This document shows positions 6,011-9,071 of a DNA stretch of 9,071 nucleotides, in pieces (positions within the stretch are counted from its first letter, which is position 1; each line of letters begins with the position of its first letter). Made by a program: the position numbers and the translations under genes. The notes beneath the pieces were generated by a model, which ran no database searches, was not told the origin of the DNA, and was given only the letters and a program-made list of their open reading frames with translations. The stretch lies in the NCBI GenBank assembly GCA_029879665.1, contig JAOUPW010000046.1, forward strand, positions 1 through 9,071, given 5' to 3'. This DNA is from Rhodospirillales bacterium. GTDB lineage: Bacteria; Pseudomonadota; Alphaproteobacteria; Rhodospirillales; JAOUPW01.

Positions 6011-6844
6011 CTATTTTCCGAATAGCTTCTTGATGCCTTCGCCCGCCGATGCGGCGCCTTCGGTAACGGCGCCGCCGACGCTATCCGCGCCCTTGGAAAC
6101 CGTGCCGCCGACGCTTTCAGTGATCGCGCCGACACCGCCAAGTTTGTTCTTTAGGCTGTCAAGGGTGCTCCCGATGCCGAGGCTGCCGACGGCCTTGGTC
6201 GCGCTATTGGTAATCGCGCTCAATACCTTTTCCGCCACTTCGCCCGGCGAGGCGCCGCCCTTGTCCTTGCCGATGTCTTTCAGATGGAGATCGGGCATGG
6301 GCGACGACAAGGTTTTTCCTTCAAGGATAGAGGCACTGACATTGACATTGCCGCCGCGCACATAAAGATTCTCGATAATCAGCTTGGGTCCTTCTTCGCT
6401 TTCTGATTTTTCCTTTTTCTGAAGGCCCAGTTTCTCCACGTAGGCGTTGATGTTATTTTTCAGGGCATCAAAATTGTTGCCTTGGGGCCCGACTTCGTAA
6501 GTAACGTCGGGCTTGTCGATAACGATCTCCTTGATTATCACGGGATCCGAAGTCACCGTCGCGGTATTCAGGCTGATGCTGACGGCGTCCAACTGAAAGG
6601 CGCTTGGAGTTTTGAAGCCTTGCGGGTTGCCGATGGTAAGGCCGCGAAGCGCCCCCTGCCCGGAAACGATATCAAGCTCCACCTTGTTCAGTTTGACTTT
6701 GGCCTGCGTCACTTCCGAGCCGTATTTTTCGACCGCCTGCTGGATCAAAGAATCGAGGGAAGAATACAAAAAAATTCCGCCCGCTATCACAACGATGATC
6801 ACAACCCCGATCACTCCACCGCCGATTAGCATGCCACGTTTCAT
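6011..6844 (-). CDS. AsmA-like membrane-anchored periplasmic protein
   Basis: A 277-residue protein with one N-terminal membrane anchor (about 5-27, very Ile/Val/Gly-rich) and a periplasmic remainder. The stretch LRGLTIGNPQGFKTPSAFQL (66-85), then SISLNTATVTSDPVIIKEIVID (89-110) and PDVTYE, matches short AsmA-family/DUF748-like proteins. Larger relatives of these form lipid-transfer or outer-membrane homeostasis proteins. A charged hinge (142-152) precedes a second beta-rich part (LIIENLYVRGGNVNVS, 155-170). The C-terminus is Gly/Ala/Ser-rich with an 11-residue repeat (243-253, 254-264) and ends in KKLFGK. The ATG is preceded by GGAGGGAG at good spacing. It probably leads an operon with the MscS gene 37 bases downstream. 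The family call is by pattern recall; a biochemical role is unknown. Confidence 0.75.
   Translation of the reverse strand: MKRGMLIGGGVIGVVIIVVIAGGIFLYSSLDSLIQQAVEKYGSEVTQAKVKLNKVELDIVSGQGALRGLTIGNPQGFKTPSAFQLDAVSISLNTATVTSDPVIIKEIVIDKPDVTYEVGPQGNNFDALKNNINAYVEKLGLQKKEKSESEEGPKLIIENLYVRGGNVNVSASILEGKTLSSPMPDLHLKDIGKDKGGASPGEVAEKVLSAITNSATKAVGSLGIGSTLDSLKNKLGGVGAITESVGGTVSKGADSVGGAVTEGAASAGEGIKKLFGK
6053..6118 (-). repeat. Two 33-bp units encoding an 11-residue repeat
   Basis: At the end of the AsmA-like gene, residues 243-253 (ESVGGTVSKGA) and 254-264 (DSVGGAVTEGA) repeat in register, and a third, more diverged unit follows (ASAGEGIKKLF). At DNA level GCCGCCGACGCT occurs at 6071-6082 and 6104-6115, exactly 33 bases apart. 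Confidence 0.7.
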
Positions 6845-6922
6845 GATCTGCTCCCTCCATCCATAATATTTCGTTGAAATCGTTCCCCCCGCTTCTTCCG
6901 AAACAATCGCCCCGCTGACTCA

Positions 6923-6951
6923 ATTCAAACAAAAAATACCAATGATGTAAA
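6923..6951 (-). promoter_or_regulatory. Candidate promoter of the AsmA-like/MscS operon
   Basis: On the minus strand TTTACA (6951-6946, five of six to the -35 consensus) is followed after exactly 17 bases by TTGAAT (6928-6923, four of six to -10). Transcription would begin near 6916, leaving a leader of about 70 bases. A 13-bp interrupted palindrome ATTTC-GTT-GAAAT (6868-6880) lies in that leader and could be an operator or a small hairpin. Confidence 0.4.
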
Positions 6952-7085
6952 TTCCCTCGCTTACGCTCCCCGAAAAGCGCGGCCGAAGCGTTTCCGGTTC
7001 AATCAGAATAGGTGAATATGCTCCGTCCTGCCGTTTTTTCGCAGAAACGTCACCGCGGACCGGATCAATTCGCTCGGGATTCACC

Positions 7086-7505
7086 CTAATTCGTGATTTT
7101 TTTCACCAAAGTAAGCTGGTTGCCGCCGGACGGTAACGGCCGGTAAGAAAGAGCATCCGTCAGGGTGCGCATCAAATGCAGCCCCATGCCGCCAATTTCG
7201 CGGGATTCCAGGGGCGCGGTCAGGTCGGGCGGCGGAACGTTTTCAGGGGAGAACGACGGCGCGTCGTCGCTGATTCGGACGATCAGATCATCGCCTTCCC
7301 GTTCAACATTTATTTCAAGTCCGCCGCTTTTGCCCTGGTAGCCATGAATCACCACATTGGTCACGGCTTCATCGACTGCGACCTTCAAATCAGAAACGGC
7401 GGCGGTCTCCAGACCTAGGCCCAAAGCAGCGTCACCAACAAAATCGCGAATTTCGGCCAAGGTTTCGAGGCAAGCCTTGATCTTTAGGTGAAAGGTCTGA
7501 TCCAA
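7086..7505 (-). CDS. Anti-sigma-type GHKL kinase (RsbW/SpoIIAB-like)
   Basis: A 139-residue single-domain GHKL/HATPase protein, the size of RsbW-type kinases that phosphorylate a STAS antagonist and bind a target such as a sigma factor. Motifs: N box DEAVTNVVIHGY at 45-56; the G1-type loop ISDDAPSFSP at 78-87, with Ala where Gly is commonest; and G2 GGMGLHLMRTLTD at 105-117. There are no sensor or phosphorylatable His domains. The start is inferred as TTG at 7505. No ATG is available in frame before the upstream stop region, GGGGG stands eight bases before the TTG, and the N-terminus then matches the family. It lies 22 bases after the STAS gene stop, the classical antagonist-then-kinase order, so the two are almost certainly co-transcribed. 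Its output partner is not in the window. Confidence 0.87.
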   Translation of the reverse strand: MDQTFHLKIKACLETLAEIRDFVGDAALGLGLETAAVSDLKVAVDEAVTNVVIHGYQGKSGGLEINVEREGDDLIVRISDDAPSFSPENVPPPDLTAPLESREIGGMGLHLMRTLTDALSYRPLPSGGNQLTLVKKITN

Positions 7506-7527
7506 CGGCCACGCCCCCGCAGATCCA

Positions 7528-7875
7528 TCAAAATGAATCCACGGCCTGCTTCAGATCACCGCTAAGAACGTCGATAAAGCTGTCGAAACCCAGGGTTTTA
7601 GTGATCCGGCTGATTTCTTCGGACGGGTTGAGCAACTTGAGACAACCGCCTTTTTCCTTGCTCAGGGCTTGGTACACCTTGTGAATGGTACGGAACGCGG
7701 CGCTGGACATGAACGACACATTCCCCAGGTCAAGAAGCAGATTGCGGGTTCCGGCATTCACTGCGCTGATGGCCTTTTCTTCAAGTTCGGCCACATTGCC
7801 GGCATCAAGCTGGCCTGAGATGTGGAAGGTTGTGACGGCCACGCTGCCTTCCATGGTCGAGACGGAAATATCCAT
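7528..7875 (-). CDS. STAS anti-sigma factor antagonist (RsbV/SpoIIAA-like)
   Basis: A 115-residue cytoplasmic STAS protein. When dephosphorylated such proteins bind the partner kinase and free its target; when phosphorylated on a conserved serine they let go. The core follows the fold: VAVTTFHISGQLDAGNVAEL (12-31), NLLLDLGNVSFMSSAAFRTI (45-64), then GGCLKLLNPSEEISRITKTL (76-95) and a final helix. The phosphoacceptor is expected at Ser58 (or Ser57) in SFMSSAAF; the usual Gly-Leu after SSA is Ala-Phe here. AGGAG lies six bases before the ATG. The gene follows the phosphatase gene by 180 bases and precedes the kinase gene by 22. Confidence 0.9.
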   Translation of the reverse strand: MDISVSTMEGSVAVTTFHISGQLDAGNVAELEEKAISAVNAGTRNLLLDLGNVSFMSSAAFRTIHKVYQALSKEKGGCLKLLNPSEEISRITKTLGFDSFIDVLSGDLKQAVDSF

Positions 7876-7947
7876 TTTTTGCTCCTAAGCCCCCCTAAAA
7901 GATATTGGGATGGTTTAATTTTTATTATTGCCGAGACAGCCTACCTT

Positions 7948-7957
7948 GGATTCAAGG
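7948..7957 (-). repeat. Copy 2 of CCTTGANTCC repeat
   Basis: CCTTGAATCC on the minus strand, 23 bp start-to-start from the copy at 7971-7980 and covering the predicted -10 box. It is also part of an interrupted palindrome, CCTTG-GATT-CAAGG on the plus strand (7944-7957). Confidence 0.5.
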
Positions 7958-7978
7958 CTTGCCGCCTCCGGGAGTCAA
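7950..7978 (-). promoter_or_regulatory. Candidate promoter of the STAS-kinase pair
   Basis: On the minus strand TTGACT (7978-7973, five of six to the -35 consensus) is followed after 17 bases by TTGAAT (7955-7950, four of six to -10). Transcription would start near 7943, giving a leader of roughly 70 bases before the STAS ATG. Both boxes fall within copies of the repeat CCTTGA(C/A)TCC. Confidence 0.35.
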
Positions 7979-7980
7979 GG
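7971..7980 (-). repeat. Copy 1 of CCTTGANTCC repeat
   Basis: CCTTGACTCC on the minus strand differs from the copy at 7948-7957 by one base and covers the predicted -35 box. The 23-bp spacing is about two helical turns. Confidence 0.5.
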
Positions 7981-8055
7981 TCAAACCCGCATGCGAAAAT
8001 GTATCAAACCGCGCCCGGAAAGAGGCAATATCATACTACTACATCTGGCCATGAC

Positions 8056-9071
8056 CTAAGCCACCCCGGCGGGTGGGATTCGGGTGAAAGACAACAGGGT
8101 GATATCGTCGAACTGGGGCGCGTCCTTGATATGCGACTGGATTTCAGCCATCAGGCCGGCAACCAGAGGACCGGCGGATTGCCTGTTTTTTTCCAGCAGC
8201 GCCATTAGGCGTTCGGTCGAAAAGGCTTCCCCGCTACCATTGGCGGCGTCGGGCACGCCGTCGGTGTATGAAAAAAGAGTGTCGCCAACTTCCATATGAG
8301 CCTCGCCGACGGTGAAGACCGCGCCCGGAAACAACCCCACCGCCGGGCCGGTATTTTCCAGAGTCGCCCGAATGCCGCCGGCGCCGACGAGCACCGGCTG
8401 TTCATGTCCACCGTTGATGTAATAAAGATGTCCGGTATCAGGTTCGAGAAGTCCGAAAAAAAGCGTTGCGAACATGCTGGCGTCGCCGTGGGTGGTGGCG
8501 ATGTAGTTATTGACGAAGCGGACGCAGTCGCGAAGGGCGCTCGACGGATTATCGCTCCAGAACCCGGCTGACGCGTCATCGGCATGGGTGAATTCATGAA
8601 ACTTGGCCGAGGCCCGGAGCAGGCTTCGAAACAGGGTCATAAAAAGCGCGGCTCCGACCCCCTTGTCGCAAACGTCCCCGATAATCAGCCCGACCCGGTC
8701 GCGGCCCTCGATGGTGAAGACGTCGTAAAAATCGCCGGCGACTTCCCTGGCCGCCTGAAAATGAGCGGCGATTTCCCAGCCCTTGATTTGGGGAAGGCTG
8801 GCGGGCAGAAAGCCCGCCTGAATCTTCCGCCCGATCTGAAGTTCCTTTTCGAAGGCGTTCCTTTGGGTTGCCTCGCTGGTGACTTCGGCGGTGCGGTCGC
8901 GCAGGCAGCGGCAGAGGCTTTGCGCGATCAGGGATCCGGCATCGGGAATTCTGGCCATGACCTCGAAAATTGCCGCCCGGCCGAGGCTGAGCAGCACCAT
9001 TTCCGTTTCCGCGGTCACCGAAGCGCTGCAGGGACCGTTTTCGATGGTCGATAATTCCCCGAAGGAATCGT
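8056..9071 (-). CDS. SpoIIE/RsbU-type phosphatase with cNMP-binding-like domain (partial)
   Basis: A PPM/PP2C-type serine phosphatase expected to dephosphorylate the neighbouring STAS protein in response to an input. The frame stays open to the right edge, so the true start lies outside; 338 residues are visible. The first part (FGELSTIENG... to about 60 residues) is the end of a cyclic-nucleotide-binding-like domain: the FGE cassette, a beta roll, and a closing helix ending in LCRCLRDRT. A helical linker follows, then the SpoIIE domain. Counting from a GTG at 9018, this has IQAGFLPASLP (66-76), REVAGDFYD (91-99), IGDVCDKGVGAALFM (113-127), FATLFFGLL (183-191), INGGHEQP (201-208), YTDGVPDA (251-258) and FDDITLL (303-309). 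The metal-binding aspartates of the family are all present. The Arg normal in the cyclic-nucleotide cassette is Cys here. It precedes the STAS and kinase genes in the same direction. Confidence 0.9.
   Translation of the reverse strand, partial: DSFGELSTIENGPCSASVTAETEMVLLSLGRAAIFEVMARIPDAGSLIAQSLCRCLRDRTAEVTSEATQRNAFEKELQIGRKIQAGFLPASLPQIKGWEIAAHFQAAREVAGDFYDVFTIEGRDRVGLIIGDVCDKGVGAALFMTLFRSLLRASAKFHEFTHADDASAGFWSDNPSSALRDCVRFVNNYIATTHGDASMFATLFFGLLEPDTGHLYYINGGHEQPVLVGAGGIRATLENTGPAVGLFPGAVFTVGEAHMEVGDTLFSYTDGVPDAANGSGEAFSTERLMALLEKNRQSAGPLVAGLMAEIQSHIKDAPQFDDITLLSFTRIPPAGVA

Noticed and set aside
6965..7000. Imperfect hairpin between GCTCCCCGAAAAGCG and CGTTTCCGG
   Set aside because: The pairing needs mismatches and a bulge and has no T tract; it is not strong enough to call a terminator for the kinase gene.
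8061..8076. CCACCC/GGGTGG hairpin as terminator of the phosphatase gene
   Set aside because: It lies inside the last codons of the gene and no T tract follows on the minus strand.

Overview
The window looks like chromosomal DNA from a Gram-negative bacterium, most likely an alphaproteobacterium (Rhodospirillales-like). That placement is an inference from overall protein style: a GC-rich genome, two lipoproteins with lipoboxes, an OmpA/peptidoglycan-binding lipoprotein with the N-terminal region often seen in that group, and an LpsL-type UDP-glucuronate 4-epimerase. No rRNA, tRNA, transposase or CRISPR array was seen. Nine genes are well supported, eight on the minus strand and one on the plus strand. 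A tenth is only a 20-base start at the left edge.

Layout. Bases 1-20 hold the first codons of a leftward gene that leaves the window. Bases 21-554 are non-coding and carry a 17-bp perfect inverted repeat (52-68 and 438-454) plus several long T runs. Bases 555-2491 hold a NatAB-type ABC exporter pair on the minus strand, with the genes coupled by a TGATG overlap. Bases 2646-3668 hold the lone plus-strand gene, a nucleotide-sugar epimerase. It converges on the next minus-strand gene across a strong hairpin terminator. Bases 3765-4968 encode two outer-membrane lipoproteins, one OmpA-like and one small BamE-like. Bases 5137-6844 hold an AsmA-like membrane-anchored protein followed by a compact MscS-type mechanosensitive channel, apparently one operon.

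Bases 7086-9071 encode a partner-switching signalling set: a phosphatase with a cyclic-nucleotide-binding-like input domain (cut by the right edge), a STAS antagonist (RsbV/SpoIIAA type) and a GHKL anti-sigma-type kinase (RsbW/SpoIIAB type). In known systems of this kind the kinase phosphorylates the STAS protein and the phosphatase reverses this, so the kinase is freed or sequestered according to the input. No sigma factor or other output partner lies in the window.

Most of the window therefore concerns the cell envelope (export, sugar precursor supply, outer-membrane anchoring, osmotic safety valve) next to a stress-type signalling cassette. I see no clear-cut new system. The points most worth checking are the inverted-repeat-bounded non-coding segment, the altered phosphate-binding cassette of the sensor domain, the sigma-less switch, and the repeat pair lying on the predicted STAS promoter.
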